NCBI GenBank assembly: GCA_028868855.1
Contig: JAGWTR010000005.1
Span: 1-64,000, forward strand
Length of the DNA: 64,000 nt
Direction of reading: 5' to 3'
DNA from: Burkholderiales bacterium
Lineage (GTDB): Bacteria; Pseudomonadota; Gammaproteobacteria; Burkholderiales; Burkholderiaceae_C
In this document: positions 8,221 to 17,361 of the stretch, in pieces
Numbering within the stretch: position 1 is the first letter of the stretch
Layout of the letters: each line of letters starts with the position of its first letter
Made by a program: the position numbers and the translations under genes
The notes under the pieces: model-generated
What the model saw: the letters and a program-made list of their open reading frames with translations, nothing else
What the model was told of the DNA's origin: nothing
Databases searched by the model: none

Positions 8221-9219
8221 ATGAACCCTATGCAATCCTTTCATTTTCCTGATCCCTCTTTCTTTGACGGTGCCGTCATCCTTCGCCATATTGGCGTGAT
8301 TTCTGCGGAGGGGCCTGACGCGGCCAGCTTCTTGCATGGCCAACTGAGCCAGGATGTGTCCGGACAACAGCCCGCCGAAGCCCGTTTGGCGGCCTTTTGC
8401 TCTCCCAAGGGCCGCATGTTGGCCAGCTTCCTGATCCTCAAACCGCAGACTGAGTCTCTCCAACTGCTGACGGACGCCGGGATCCTGCCCGCAGTGCTCA
8501 AGCGCCTGTCCATGTTCGTGATGCGGGCCAAGGCCCGCCTGACCGATGCCTCAGGCTCGCTCGCGGTGGTTGGCCTGTGCGGCGACTCGGCGCGACAATG
8601 GCTGGGTGACGTGGCCACCGCGACCACGGCTGACTGGCAGGTGCAGTCGCACGGCATCAGCGGTGGCCAGGTGGTGAGTCTGCCGGAGGTATTGGGTGCG
8701 CGGCGGTGGCTGTGGGTGGGTCCATCTGATCAAGTGCACGCCTTGACCTCGGCCTTGCCCACCTTGAGCCTGCCCAATTGGCAATGGCTTGATGTGATGA
8801 GTGGCGTGGTGCGCATCGAGCCGGCCACCGTGGATCAGTTCGTGCCACAGATGGTGAACTTCGACGTGGTCGGCGGCGTCAATTTCAAGAAAGGCTGCTA
8901 TCCCGGCCAGGAAATTGTGGCCCGCAGCCAGTACCGCGGCACGATCAAGCGCCGCACCTTCTTGCTGCACGCCGATGTGCCGATGCAGGCCGGGCAAGAA
9001 GTGTTCTCCACCTCCGATCCGGCCCAGCCTGCTGGCCTGGTGGTCAATGCCGCAGCCATGCCTGGGCCTGATGGTCAACCCAGTGGTGCGTTCAGCGCCT
9101 TGGTGGAATTGAAATGGCAGGCATTGAATGAGGGCTGGAATTTAGCCTCGCCGCAGGGCCCCACCTTGGTACTGGGCACCCTGCCCTATGAGGTTCCCAT
9201 GGGCGAATCAAACGAGTGA
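8221..9219 (+). CDS. ygfZ: Folate-binding protein YgfZ (GcvT-like, iron-sulfur cluster maintenance)
   Basis: A 332-residue protein of the aminomethyltransferase-like YgfZ/Iba57 family. The hallmark motif KGCYPGQE occurs at about residues 224-231 with its conserved cysteine, followed by IVARSQYRG. Family members bind tetrahydrofolate and support some Fe-S enzymes, including the tRNA methylthiolase MiaB. It is divergent from mltG, as in many betaproteobacteria. Several in-frame ATG codons cluster between 8188 and 8230. I chose 8221 because the earlier ones fall inside the mltG start region, but none has a strong ribosome binding site. Confidence 0.9.
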   Translation: MNPMQSFHFPDPSFFDGAVILRHIGVISAEGPDAASFLHGQLSQDVSGQQPAEARLAAFCSPKGRMLASFLILKPQTESLQLLTDAGILPAVLKRLSMFVMRAKARLTDASGSLAVVGLCGDSARQWLGDVATATTADWQVQSHGISGGQVVSLPEVLGARRWLWVGPSDQVHALTSALPTLSLPNWQWLDVMSGVVRIEPATVDQFVPQMVNFDVVGGVNFKKGCYPGQEIVARSQYRGTIKRRTFLLHADVPMQAGQEVFSTSDPAQPAGLVVNAAAMPGPDGQPSGAFSALVELKWQALNEGWNLASPQGPTLVLGTLPYEVPMGESNE

Positions 9220-9374
9220 GATCACTGCATCGAATGGCCGAGCGCCGGATTTTGGCAAATTCTTAACGGCAATCAGCCGCACATTCATAGCGCCGATTCA
9301 AGCGTCGGGTTTCCTGTGCAGCGTCGCTGCAGTAATCTTCAACGCATTCAGTCTTGATGGAGTTCTTGGTAACC

Positions 9375-9662
9375 ATGGGACGCGCCTTGTTCGTCTACTA
9401 CAAGGTCGATGCCGCACACGCTGAAACCTTGCGCGCTGCAGTGCGCCTCATGCAAGCCGCCCTGCTGCGGTCGGACGATGACCTTCAAGCGCGATTGTGG
9501 ACGCGTGCCGACTCGCCAGACGGGCATCAGACCTGGATGGAAAGCTATGAACACCAGCATGGTGTGAGTGATGAACTGGCCGAGATGATCGATCAAGCCG
9601 CCAAAGGATTGCCTGCTGGCCAACTCGGTCCTCGTCACCTTGAGATGTTTGAGAGCCGATGA
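9375..9662 (+). CDS. DUF4936 family protein
   Basis: A 95-residue soluble protein starting MGRALFVYYKVDAAHAETLR, with the pattern of the short betaproteobacterial DUF4936 family: an N-terminal FVYYKV strand, a central LQARLWTRAD segment and TWMESYEH. The fold resembles a small ferredoxin-like alpha/beta domain, and no function is known. The start at 9375 matches the usual N-terminus; an upstream TTG/ATG pair at 9354-9359 would add six or seven residues. It lies 25 bases before the NRDE-family gene and is probably co-transcribed with it. Confidence 0.75.
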   Translation: MGRALFVYYKVDAAHAETLRAAVRLMQAALLRSDDDLQARLWTRADSPDGHQTWMESYEHQHGVSDELAEMIDQAAKGLPAGQLGPRHLEMFESR

Positions 9663-9687
9663 GAACGCTTGAGAAGGAGCCCGTCTG

Positions 9688-10632
9688 ATGTGTTTGGTCG
9701 CTCTGGCGCTGGATCAAAGCAGCCGTTTCCCCCTGGTGCTGGCCGGAAACCGTGAAGAATTCTTCGACCGGTCCTCGGCACGCCTGGAGTGGTGGGACCC
9801 GGAGCACGGCGGCCCCGCCATCCTCGGCGGCCGTGATTTGCACGCTGGCGGCACATGGTTGGGGCTCACGGCCCAGGGTCGGATGGGTGTTCTCACCAAT
9901 GTTCGTGCGCCGGAGCAGATGGACCCCAATGCGCCCACACGCGGCGAGATCGTGCCCTTGTGGCTGCGCGGAAATCAGTCCATGGACCAACTGTGGCCCC
10001 AATTGGCCATGACCGGCTACAACGGCTTCAATCTGCTGGCCTTGGATTTTTCCGATGGTGAGGCATTTTGGGTGAACAACACACATCGATACCCGCAACG
10101 CCTGCAGCGGGGGCTGTACGGCTTGTCCAACGCCGACTTGAACACCCCATGGCCCAAGGTGCAGGCGCTCAAGGATCGGCTGCAGGAGGCCTTGACGGAT
10201 TCGAGGGATTTGCAGGGTCTGGAGGCGCGCCTGTTCGCGGCCTTGACCGATCCACGTCCAGCCTCGGACGACAAACTGCCGTCGACGGGAATCTCCCTGG
10301 ACTGGGAGCGTTTGCTGTCGCCCGCCATGGTCCGCTCGGCGGACGGCCGCTACGGGACCCGCTGCTCAACCTTGATCATCACCGAACGCGTCAACAAACG
10401 TCTGCAGACGCATGTTCTGGAGCGCACTTATTCGGGACGCTCCGAGGTCGCGCTGCTGCGCCGCGTCACCCTGGAGAACTGGCCGCCTCGGCACTCAGCG
10501 GTACCTGCAGAACGGTTTGAAAGCGGCAAGGTGTCCGAGCATGACAACCATGCGCTGCCTGTCGTGGCCAGCAGCAAGATACCCTCCAGCAGCCTGATCA
10601 AAACGATCGGAACCCGCTCCGTCAGAGCGTGA
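9688..10632 (+). CDS. NRDE family protein (TANGO2-like)
   Basis: A 314-residue protein of the NRDE/TANGO2 family. It begins MCLVALALD, and the cysteine at position 2 is the residue expected to become the N-terminal nucleophile in this Ntn-hydrolase-like fold. The signature follows as LAGNREEFFDR. Further conserved pieces are GGRDLHAGGTWLGLTAQGRMGVLTNVR and the late RYGTRCSTLII. An AAGGAG ribosome binding site lies eight bases before the ATG. Human TANGO2 has been tied to heme and lipid handling; the bacterial role is unclear. The last 11 bases overlap the end of the convergent GNAT gene. Confidence 0.85.
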   Translation: MCLVALALDQSSRFPLVLAGNREEFFDRSSARLEWWDPEHGGPAILGGRDLHAGGTWLGLTAQGRMGVLTNVRAPEQMDPNAPTRGEIVPLWLRGNQSMDQLWPQLAMTGYNGFNLLALDFSDGEAFWVNNTHRYPQRLQRGLYGLSNADLNTPWPKVQALKDRLQEALTDSRDLQGLEARLFAALTDPRPASDDKLPSTGISLDWERLLSPAMVRSADGRYGTRCSTLIITERVNKRLQTHVLERTYSGRSEVALLRRVTLENWPPRHSAVPAERFESGKVSEHDNHALPVVASSKIPSSSLIKTIGTRSVRA

Positions 10633-11080
10633 GTGCCATGACGATGTGGGGAATGCCCACCTCATCGAAAACTGGACCCTGGGCCCCAAAGCCGGCCCGC
10701 TGATAAAACGCTTGCGCGCTGGTCTGTGCGTGCAACGTCAGGTGACTCACACCCCGCTCTCGGGCAGCGCTGATCAATCCTTGCAGCACTTGATCACCCA
10801 AGCCCAGGCCCCGGCTGCTTTGCAAAACCGCCATGCGACCGATCTTGCCCTCGCCAAGGGGCAAGCCAGCGGTGATCAAGCGCCCGGTCGCCAGCGGCAT
10901 CCCCGCCAGATTGGACACCACCGCGTGCACTGCCTGGGCATCGTCCGAATCCCACTCTTCGGCTTCGGGAATGCCTTGTTCTTCGATGAACACGGCGGTG
11001 CGTACCGCTCGCGCACCGGCCTCCATGCCGGCCCAGTCGCCGCACCTCAGCACATGCACGGGCCGACTGTCGCGCCTCAC
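10622..11080 (-). CDS. GNAT family N-acetyltransferase
   Basis: A 152-residue single-domain GNAT enzyme, related to the ElaA-type or ATSE group. The N-terminal part reads VRTAVFIEEQGIPEAEEWDSDD, the central strand is LATGRLI, and the acetyl-CoA pyrophosphate-binding loop is SSRGLGLGDQVLQGLI, matching the R/Q-x-x-G-x-G/A pattern with extra glycines. SHLTLHAQTSAQAFYQRAGF is the usual C-terminal GNAT segment. The substrate cannot be predicted. It overlaps the upstream fadD-like gene by four bases and is therefore probably the last gene of that leftward operon. Confidence 0.85.
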   Translation of the reverse strand: MRRDSRPVHVLRCGDWAGMEAGARAVRTAVFIEEQGIPEAEEWDSDDAQAVHAVVSNLAGMPLATGRLITAGLPLGEGKIGRMAVLQSSRGLGLGDQVLQGLISAARERGVSHLTLHAQTSAQAFYQRAGFGAQGPVFDEVGIPHIVMALTL

Positions 11081-12828
11081 TTGCCGTCGCGCAACTCGCG
11101 CCGCAGGATCTTGCCCACGGGTGATTTTGGCAACTCGGTGTCGCGGAACTCAACCACGCGCGGGATCTTGTAGCCGGTCAGGTTCTTGCGGCAGTGCTCG
11201 ATCACCGACTCCTTGGTCAGGCCAGGCGTGCGAGGCACGATGATGACCTTGACGCGCTCACCCGCCACTTCATCGGGCACCCCAATGGCCGCGACTTCCT
11301 TGACATCGGGGTGCGAGGCCAACACGTCTTCGATCTCGTTGGGATAGACGTTGAAGCCCGACACCAGGATCATGTCCTTCTTGCGATCGACGATCTTGAT
11401 GAAGCCTTTTTCGTCGAACACGGCGATGTCGCCCGTGGCCAGCCAGCCTTCGCTGTCAATGGTCTTGGCAGTGTCTTCAGGGCGCTGCCAATAGCCCTTC
11501 ATGACCTGCGGGCCACGCACGCACAGCTCACCCGGCTCGCCGATGTCAGCCCAGGAGCCATCATCGCGGCGCATGCGCACTTCGGTAGATGGCACGGGCA
11601 CGCCAATCGACCCACTGAACACCGGCCCCGGGTTGTTGATGTCGACTGGCGCCTGCGTCACGATGGGTGAGCATTCGGTCAGGCCATAGCCCTCGACGAT
11701 GTTGTTGCCGGTGACTTCATGCCAGCGCTCGGCAATGCTGCGCTGCAAAGCCATGCCGCCAGCCACGGCGAGCTTGAGGTTGGAGAAGTCGCGCTTGCGA
11801 AAATCGGGGTCGTCCAGGAAGGATGCGTACAGCGTGTTCACGCAGGTGATGCCGCTGAAGTTCTCTTTCTTGAGAATCATCATCACGCGCTTGGTGTCAC
11901 GCGGGTTGGCGATCAGGATGTTGCGCCCACCCAGTGCCATGAAGATCAGGCAATTCACCGTCAGCGAGAAGATGTGATACAGCGGCAAAGGCGTGACCAC
12001 CGTTTCAGCGTCGCCCGTCAACTGACCTTCGGCAAAGGCCAGCGCCTGCTGGCAATTGGCCAACACGTTCAGATGCGTCAGCATGGCGCCCTTGGCCACG
12101 CCGGTGGTGCCACCGGTGTATTGCAAAAATGCCAGATCGTCCTGCTTGATCTCGGGCCGCTTGACCTGAACCTTGGCACCGACCTTGAGCGCATCGCGCA
12201 TCCATAGCGTCCCGGGCAGCGAGTACGCGGGCACCATCTTTTGAACCTTGCGAATGACAAAATTCAAGGCGCGGCCCTTGACATTGAGCATGCCGTCCGA
12301 CAACAGGTCACCGATCTGGGTCAGCACGATGCGCTTGATTTGGGTGCCGGCCATCGCGTCTTGCAGCGTCTTGGCGAAATTTTCCATCACGACGATGGTC
12401 TCGGCGCCACTGTCCTTGAGTTGATGGTTCAATTCGCGCGGCGTGTAGAGCGGGTTCACGTTGACCACCACGGCGCCAATGCGCAGCACGGCAAACAGGG
12501 CCACCGGGTACTGGAAGGTGTTGGGCAGCATGATTGCCACGCGGTCGCCCTTCTTGACACCCTGACTTTGCAACCAGCCCGCAAACGCGTTGACCAGTCG
12601 ATCCAGCCGGTCGTAGCTCATCTCCGTGCCGATGCTCACGAAGCCCGGACGATCACGGAACTTCCTGATGCACTCGTCAAAGTAGTCGTTGAGCGACTTG
12701 TACTTGTGCAAGTCGATGTCATGGGCCACGCCCTTGACATACGAGGACAACCAAATGCGGTTGGTGGTGCCGTCAGGATTGACGATCGAATTGTGGGCCG
12801 CCACGGCGGCCACGGATGGTTGTGTCAT
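11077..12828 (-). CDS. Long-chain fatty-acid--CoA ligase (FadD-like)
   Basis: A 583-residue ANL-superfamily adenylating enzyme that activates fatty acids to acyl-CoA through an acyl-AMP. The P-loop-like motif is YTGGTTGVAKG (residues 237-247). The second signature is VEGYGLTECSP (residues 379-388), and the hinge and C-terminal domain are visible as TGDIAVFDEKGFIKIVDR and ending near ELPKSPVGKILRRELR with the catalytic lysine. An AGGAG ribosome binding site precedes the ATG. It closes the leftward TetR-reductase-hydratase-thiolase-ligase group, so it probably supplies acyl-CoA to that pathway. Chain length is not predictable. Confidence 0.93.
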   Translation of the reverse strand: MTQPSVAAVAAHNSIVNPDGTTNRIWLSSYVKGVAHDIDLHKYKSLNDYFDECIRKFRDRPGFVSIGTEMSYDRLDRLVNAFAGWLQSQGVKKGDRVAIMLPNTFQYPVALFAVLRIGAVVVNVNPLYTPRELNHQLKDSGAETIVVMENFAKTLQDAMAGTQIKRIVLTQIGDLLSDGMLNVKGRALNFVIRKVQKMVPAYSLPGTLWMRDALKVGAKVQVKRPEIKQDDLAFLQYTGGTTGVAKGAMLTHLNVLANCQQALAFAEGQLTGDAETVVTPLPLYHIFSLTVNCLIFMALGGRNILIANPRDTKRVMMILKKENFSGITCVNTLYASFLDDPDFRKRDFSNLKLAVAGGMALQRSIAERWHEVTGNNIVEGYGLTECSPIVTQAPVDINNPGPVFSGSIGVPVPSTEVRMRRDDGSWADIGEPGELCVRGPQVMKGYWQRPEDTAKTIDSEGWLATGDIAVFDEKGFIKIVDRKKDMILVSGFNVYPNEIEDVLASHPDVKEVAAIGVPDEVAGERVKVIIVPRTPGLTKESVIEHCRKNLTGYKIPRVVEFRDTELPKSPVGKILRRELRDGK

Positions 12829-12883
12829 CTGGTGTCTCCTCTTTTGCCCGTTTGCCTAAGCAAGTCTATCAACTTGGATCTGG

Positions 12884-14173
12884 TTAACGCTCCAAAATGG
12901 CGACCACGCCCTGGCCACCAGCCGCGCAGATCGAAATCAACCCGCGCCCAGAGCCTTTTTGCGCCAGCAGCTTGGCCAATGTGGCCACGAGGCGTCCGCC
13001 CGTGGCGGCAAACGGGTGACCAGCGGCCAGCGAACTTCCGTTGACGTTGAACTTGCTGCGGTCGATCGAACCCAGAGCTTGGTCCAGGCCCAGGCGCTCC
13101 TTGCAGTACTTGGGATCTTCCCAAGCCTTGAGGGTGCACAGCACCTGGGCGGCAAAGGCTTCGTGGATCTCATAGAAATCGAAATCCTGCAAGGTGATGC
13201 CCGCGCGTTTGAGCATCCGAGGCACAGCGTAGGCCGGGGCCATCAGCAGGCCTTCTTTCTTGTTGAAGAAGTCGACGGCCGCCACTTCAGCGAAGGTGAT
13301 GTAGGCCAGCACGGGCAGGTTGTGCGCCTTGGCCCATTCTTCACTGCCCAGCAGCACTGCGGAGGCGCCGTCGGTCAGGGGCGTCGAATTGCCAGGGGTC
13401 AGGGTGCCCTGCCCCGGCGCGACCTTCGCGTCAAAGCAAGGCTTGAGCGTGCGCAGCTTCTCAATGGTCAGATCAGGGCGCAGATTGTTGTCCTTGTTGA
13501 CGCCCTTGAACGGTGTCAGCAGGTCAGCGAAAAATCCTTCGTCGTAGGCGCGGGCCAGATTCTTGTGACTGTTGAAGGTCATCTGGTCCTGATCTTCGCG
13601 GGCGATGCCCCATTCGCGGGCCATCAACTCGGCGTGCTCACCCATCGACAGTCCAGTGCGGGGCTCGCCGTTCTTGGGGATGTTGGGCTTGACCAGCATG
13701 CTGGGGCGAATTTTGGAAATGATCGACAAACGCTGCCCGGTGGTCTTGGCACGATTGGCTTCCAGCAGGATATTGCGCATCTTTTCGTTGATGCCGATGG
13801 GCGCGTCAGAGGTGGTGTCCACACCGCCGCCAATGCCGCACTCAATGTGCCCCAACGCGATCTTGTTGGCCACCAGCATGATGGCCTCCAGGCCCGTACC
13901 GCAGGCCTGCTGCAGGTCATAGGCGGGGGTTTCGGGCGACAAGGTAGTTGACAGCACTGACTCGCGCACCAGGTTGAAATCACGCGAGTGCTTCATCACG
14001 GCACCGCCGGCGACTTCGCCCAGACGCTCGCCATGCAGGTTGAAGCGGTCGACCAAACCTTGCAGCGTGGCGGTCAGCATTTCCTGGTTGGACACGTTGG
14101 AATAGACCGTATTGGAGCGTGCAAACGGAATGCGGTTGCCACCGATGATGGCGACGCGACGAATGGTGTTCAT
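12884..14173 (-). CDS. Acetyl-CoA C-acyltransferase (thiolase, FadI/FadA2-like)
   Basis: A 429-residue thiolase that cleaves 3-ketoacyl-CoA with CoA, or condenses in reverse. The nucleophile Cys91 is in LQQACGTGLEA, the active-site histidines are in YEIHEAFAAQV and LAAGHPFAATGG, and the second cysteine is in ISICAAGGQG near the C-terminus. The 429-residue length and the N-terminus RRVAIIGGNRIPFARS fit the FadI-like long-chain branch better than the short acetoacetyl-CoA thiolases. It lies 47 bases downstream of the MaoC gene within the same operon. Confidence 0.92.
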   Translation of the reverse strand: MNTIRRVAIIGGNRIPFARSNTVYSNVSNQEMLTATLQGLVDRFNLHGERLGEVAGGAVMKHSRDFNLVRESVLSTTLSPETPAYDLQQACGTGLEAIMLVANKIALGHIECGIGGGVDTTSDAPIGINEKMRNILLEANRAKTTGQRLSIISKIRPSMLVKPNIPKNGEPRTGLSMGEHAELMAREWGIAREDQDQMTFNSHKNLARAYDEGFFADLLTPFKGVNKDNNLRPDLTIEKLRTLKPCFDAKVAPGQGTLTPGNSTPLTDGASAVLLGSEEWAKAHNLPVLAYITFAEVAAVDFFNKKEGLLMAPAYAVPRMLKRAGITLQDFDFYEIHEAFAAQVLCTLKAWEDPKYCKERLGLDQALGSIDRSKFNVNGSSLAAGHPFAATGGRLVATLAKLLAQKGSGRGLISICAAGGQGVVAILER

Positions 14174-14220
14174 AAAGGATTCCTTGATTGGAAACAGGAC
14201 AATGTTTAAAGAAGAGAAGA

Positions 14221-15081
14221 TCAGTACGTGAGACGGCCACGCAGATGCGGCTTGTCGCCCTTGGAGTTGCGCACCTCGAACAGCGCCCCCGACTCATTGC
14301 GCGCGGACCACAATGAAGCGCGAGCGGGTAGGAACAAAGGCGTCTTGAATTCGACGATCGCCTCAGCCTGCTCGACGGGCTCGCGCGGCATCAAGGTGGC
14401 CAACGCACGGGCCTTGGTCCACATGCCGTGGGCAATAGCACGCTTGAAGCCAAACATCTTGGCGGTAATGCTGGAGAGGTGAATCGGGTTGATGTCGCCG
14501 GAGACGTGCCCGTAGCGGCGACCAATACCGCCGGCCGCGAAGAAGTCCGCCTGATGGAACAGCGCCGTGTCCTCGCCCAGTGCCGTGGCAAACGCGTCCC
14601 CCCTGGGTTGGCGCACCCCCATGCGCAGCAGGAATTGCGTGCCTTCCCACACCAATTCATCCTTGCGCAAAGCGCGCATGCCCAAGGTGAAGACCTGGCC
14701 TTTTTCGTGCGCCATCAAGGGGCCGGTGCTCAACTCAATGCGCAGTTCATCGCCCACATTCAGGCGCTGCAGTTGCCTGACGTTATTGCCCAGGTGCACC
14801 GTGCCCATGGCGGGCCAGGGGTAGTACTTGGAGCCGAAAAAAATCATCGACAAGGGAAAGGTCAGCATTTGCGGGTAGGTGATGGGCACACCATGCGCTC
14901 GACTGAAGCCGCACACCCTTGAATAACTGGCCAGTGGCCCTTCTTCTAGCACCACGCTGGGTCGCACATAGGTGACCTCGGATAGCGCCTCGATCACCCC
15001 GGGTCGCTTGCCGCTGGACTGCATTGCCCGCACATACATCGACACTGGGTTGGTCAGCTTTTTAACTTCGATGATTTTCAT
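14221..15081 (-). CDS. MaoC-like (R)-enoyl-CoA hydratase / hydroxyacyl-thioester dehydratase
   Basis: A 286-residue hotdog-fold protein whose C-terminal half carries the MaoC hydratase region. FFAAGGIGRRYGHVSGDINPIHLSSITAKMFG holds the catalytic Asp/His pair of the hydratase-2 motif, and AIAHGMWTKARALATL follows. The N-terminal half is a second, degenerate hotdog domain, as in HtdX-type double-hotdog dehydratases. It would hydrate trans-2-enoyl-CoA to the (R)-3-hydroxyacyl ester, which fits the FabG-type reductase encoded six bases upstream. The substrate range is inferred. Confidence 0.87.
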   Translation of the reverse strand: MKIIEVKKLTNPVSMYVRAMQSSGKRPGVIEALSEVTYVRPSVVLEEGPLASYSRVCGFSRAHGVPITYPQMLTFPLSMIFFGSKYYPWPAMGTVHLGNNVRQLQRLNVGDELRIELSTGPLMAHEKGQVFTLGMRALRKDELVWEGTQFLLRMGVRQPRGDAFATALGEDTALFHQADFFAAGGIGRRYGHVSGDINPIHLSSITAKMFGFKRAIAHGMWTKARALATLMPREPVEQAEAIVEFKTPLFLPARASLWSARNESGALFEVRNSKGDKPHLRGRLTY

Positions 15082-15087
15082 GACCGT

Positions 15088-16497
15088 TCAAGCACCGATC
15101 AGGCTTTGGCCGCACACCCGGATCACGTTGGCGGTGACGCCGCTGGAGGCCGGGCTGGCATACCAGGCGATGGCCTCGGCCACGTCGACCGGTTGGCCGC
15201 CCTGGCTCATCGAATTCATGCGGCGGCCAGCTTCGCGGATGGCAAACGGGATGGCGGCGGTCATCTGGGTTTCTATGAAGCCCGGCGCCACAGCGTTGAT
15301 GGTGATGCCGCGCTCGGCAAAAATCGGTGCCGTGCTTTGCACCATGCCCACGACACCAGCCTTGGAGACTGCGTAATTGGTCTGGCCCATGTTGCCAGCC
15401 AGGCCGGAGATGGAGGACACACAGATGATGCGTCCACCCGCCTTGAGCGCCCCCGACTCGACCAACGCATCATTGATGCGCTCTTGCGTGGACAGATTGA
15501 CGTTGACCACCATCTGCCACAGGGGCTCTTTCATGTTGGCGATGGTCTTGTCGCGCGTGATGCCGGCGTTGTGGACGATGATGTCCCAGCCACCCTGGGC
15601 CTTGGCCTCGTCCACCAGTTTTTGTCCGGCATCGGGGGCGCCGATGTCCAGAGCAATGGCGGTGCCGCCCAGTTTCTTGGCGACTTCGTCCAGACCGGCC
15701 TGCGCCTGAGGCACGTCCAGACAGATCACCTGGGCACCTTCACGGGCCATCACTTCGGCAATGGCCGCGCCGATGCCGCGTGAGGCACCGGTCACCAGCG
15801 CCTTCTTGCCGGCCAGCGGCTTGCTCCAATCGGACGGGGCCGCTTGCGGGCCAACGGGCTGACCGATTCGGATCACCTGGGCCGACACGTAGGCCGAGCG
15901 GGGCGAGAGCAGGAAGCGCAAGGTCGACTCGATGTTGGCTTCGGCACCTTCGGCCACATAGACCAACTGGGCGTTGATGCCTTTTTTCAGCTCCTTGCCC
16001 AACGAGCGGCTCAAGCCTTCCAGCGAGCGCTGAACGGTGGCCTGGCGCGGGCTCTTGCACAACTCAGGCTGGCGGCCAATGATGACCACACGACCACATG
16101 GCAATACCGAACGGGCGGCATCGTGGAAGAACCAGTACAGCGCGTCAGACTGGGTGCTGTCGTCCATGCCAGTGGCGTCGAACACCAGCGCCTTGACCTT
16201 TTCACCGGGCTTGGCGTCGCTGCCCCAACGGCCAGTGGTCAGGCCCTCTTTATTGGCCACGGACACCCATTGCGGCAGCTTGGCATGGGCCAGCGTCTGC
16301 GCGCCGATGGACTTGAACGCCTTGGCCAACTCGGCCAGCATGGGCGTTTCGCCCAGGCCGCCAATCAGCACAGGGCCTTTGATGACCGGCTGACCTTCCT
16401 TGTAGCGCTCCAGCGGCAAGGGCTTGGGCAGGCCCAGGGCGTTGACGAGTTTGGCGCCCATGGCGGAATTGGCAAAGTCGATGTATCCGTCTTTCAT
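15088..16497 (-). CDS. Two-domain 3-oxoacyl-thioester reductase (FabG4-type SDR)
   Basis: A 469-residue high-molecular-weight FabG. Residues 1 to about 225 form the N-terminal flavodoxin-like domain typical of FabG4. Residues 230-469 are a classical short-chain dehydrogenase with the cofactor loop TGASRGIG (236-243), NAG (310-312), and catalytic Ser362, Tyr375 and Lys379 in VSSISGLAGN and NYAVSKAG. In characterised FabG4 proteins the enzyme reduces 3-oxoacyl-CoA and prefers NADH, but neither is tested here. The MaoC hydratase and thiolase genes follow directly, and a TetR regulator precedes it by 61 bases. Confidence 0.92.
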   Translation of the reverse strand: MKDGYIDFANSAMGAKLVNALGLPKPLPLERYKEGQPVIKGPVLIGGLGETPMLAELAKAFKSIGAQTLAHAKLPQWVSVANKEGLTTGRWGSDAKPGEKVKALVFDATGMDDSTQSDALYWFFHDAARSVLPCGRVVIIGRQPELCKSPRQATVQRSLEGLSRSLGKELKKGINAQLVYVAEGAEANIESTLRFLLSPRSAYVSAQVIRIGQPVGPQAAPSDWSKPLAGKKALVTGASRGIGAAIAEVMAREGAQVICLDVPQAQAGLDEVAKKLGGTAIALDIGAPDAGQKLVDEAKAQGGWDIIVHNAGITRDKTIANMKEPLWQMVVNVNLSTQERINDALVESGALKAGGRIICVSSISGLAGNMGQTNYAVSKAGVVGMVQSTAPIFAERGITINAVAPGFIETQMTAAIPFAIREAGRRMNSMSQGGQPVDVAEAIAWYASPASSGVTANVIRVCGQSLIGA

Positions 16498-16558
16498 GCT
16501 GATCTCTTTTTATAAAAAATCGGGGCCGGCTTGCGTAACCGACGCGGTTTGGGTGGAA

Positions 16559-17332
16559 TCAAGAGGAGGGAGAACTCGCAACCCGATCAGGCTGCGTTGC
16601 GGGCATAGAAGAAGGGGGCTGGCCAGGAAACCCCGGTATCTTCAGAATGTGCCCAAATAAGGTGTTGTGTTCGGCATCGGGCAGCGGCGCCTTCAAAGCG
16701 GCCACCATCAGGGACGCCAACCGCGTCAGGATGAGGGACTCGTCGTCGCCCTCGCCTCGCGTGAAATCGCGGATCAAGCGTTGGGTGTTGCCCCCGGCCA
16801 GAATGCCCGACAAGGCACCCATGGCGAAGTGCAGGCGAAAGCCCAGTTCGCCGCGACTCAGATCAGGCAAGGTGCGCTGAAAGGCCACGAAAAATCGCCC
16901 CAGCGTCTCGACATAGTGGTTGTTGATGAAATCTCGCACCAAAGACGATGGGTCGGTGTAGGCCCGCCCCAAAAAATGCAGATAGCGCTCGGCCGTCGGG
17001 CCGTCGCCCCGAAAAATCCGCACAGCGGGGAGAAACATCGCCACCAGCACATGCTCGCAAGTCAGGTCATCACCCAGATTGGCCTCAAACCATTCCAGCA
17101 TGGCCACGCGTTGGGCATTGAGGGGATCGAGTTGCCGGGCCAGCACGGCCTGGATCAGGGCGTCCTTGCTGCCAAAATGGTAGTTGACTGCGGCCAGATT
17201 GACCCCCGCCGCCGTGGTGATCTGCCGCATCGACATGGACTCGAACCCGCCGTTCACGAACAGGGCTTCCGCCGCGTCCAGGATGCGCGTCTTTGTATCG
17301 GCAGGCGACAAACGTGTCGAGGCCTGAGGCAT
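16559..17332 (-). CDS. TetR/AcrR family transcriptional regulator
   Basis: A 257-residue regulator. The N-terminal helix-turn-helix is typical: TKTRILDAAEALFVNGGFESMSMRQITTAAGVNLAAVNYHFGSKDALIQAVL. The large C-terminal ligand-binding domain resembles those of fatty-acid-responsive regulators such as PsrA, an inference from size and context only. The ATG at 17332 gives a conventional N-terminus; the longer frame to 17374 would run through the operator-like palindrome at 17362-17382. It likely represses itself and the downstream reductase-hydratase-thiolase-ligase genes until acyl-CoA binds. Confidence 0.88.
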   Translation of the reverse strand: MPQASTRLSPADTKTRILDAAEALFVNGGFESMSMRQITTAAGVNLAAVNYHFGSKDALIQAVLARQLDPLNAQRVAMLEWFEANLGDDLTCEHVLVAMFLPAVRIFRGDGPTAERYLHFLGRAYTDPSSLVRDFINNHYVETLGRFFVAFQRTLPDLSRGELGFRLHFAMGALSGILAGGNTQRLIRDFTRGEGDDESLILTRLASLMVAALKAPLPDAEHNTLFGHILKIPGFPGQPPSSMPATQPDRVASSPSS

Positions 17333-17361
17333 GGTCAACGGGTCTCCAAGGTACACACAGT

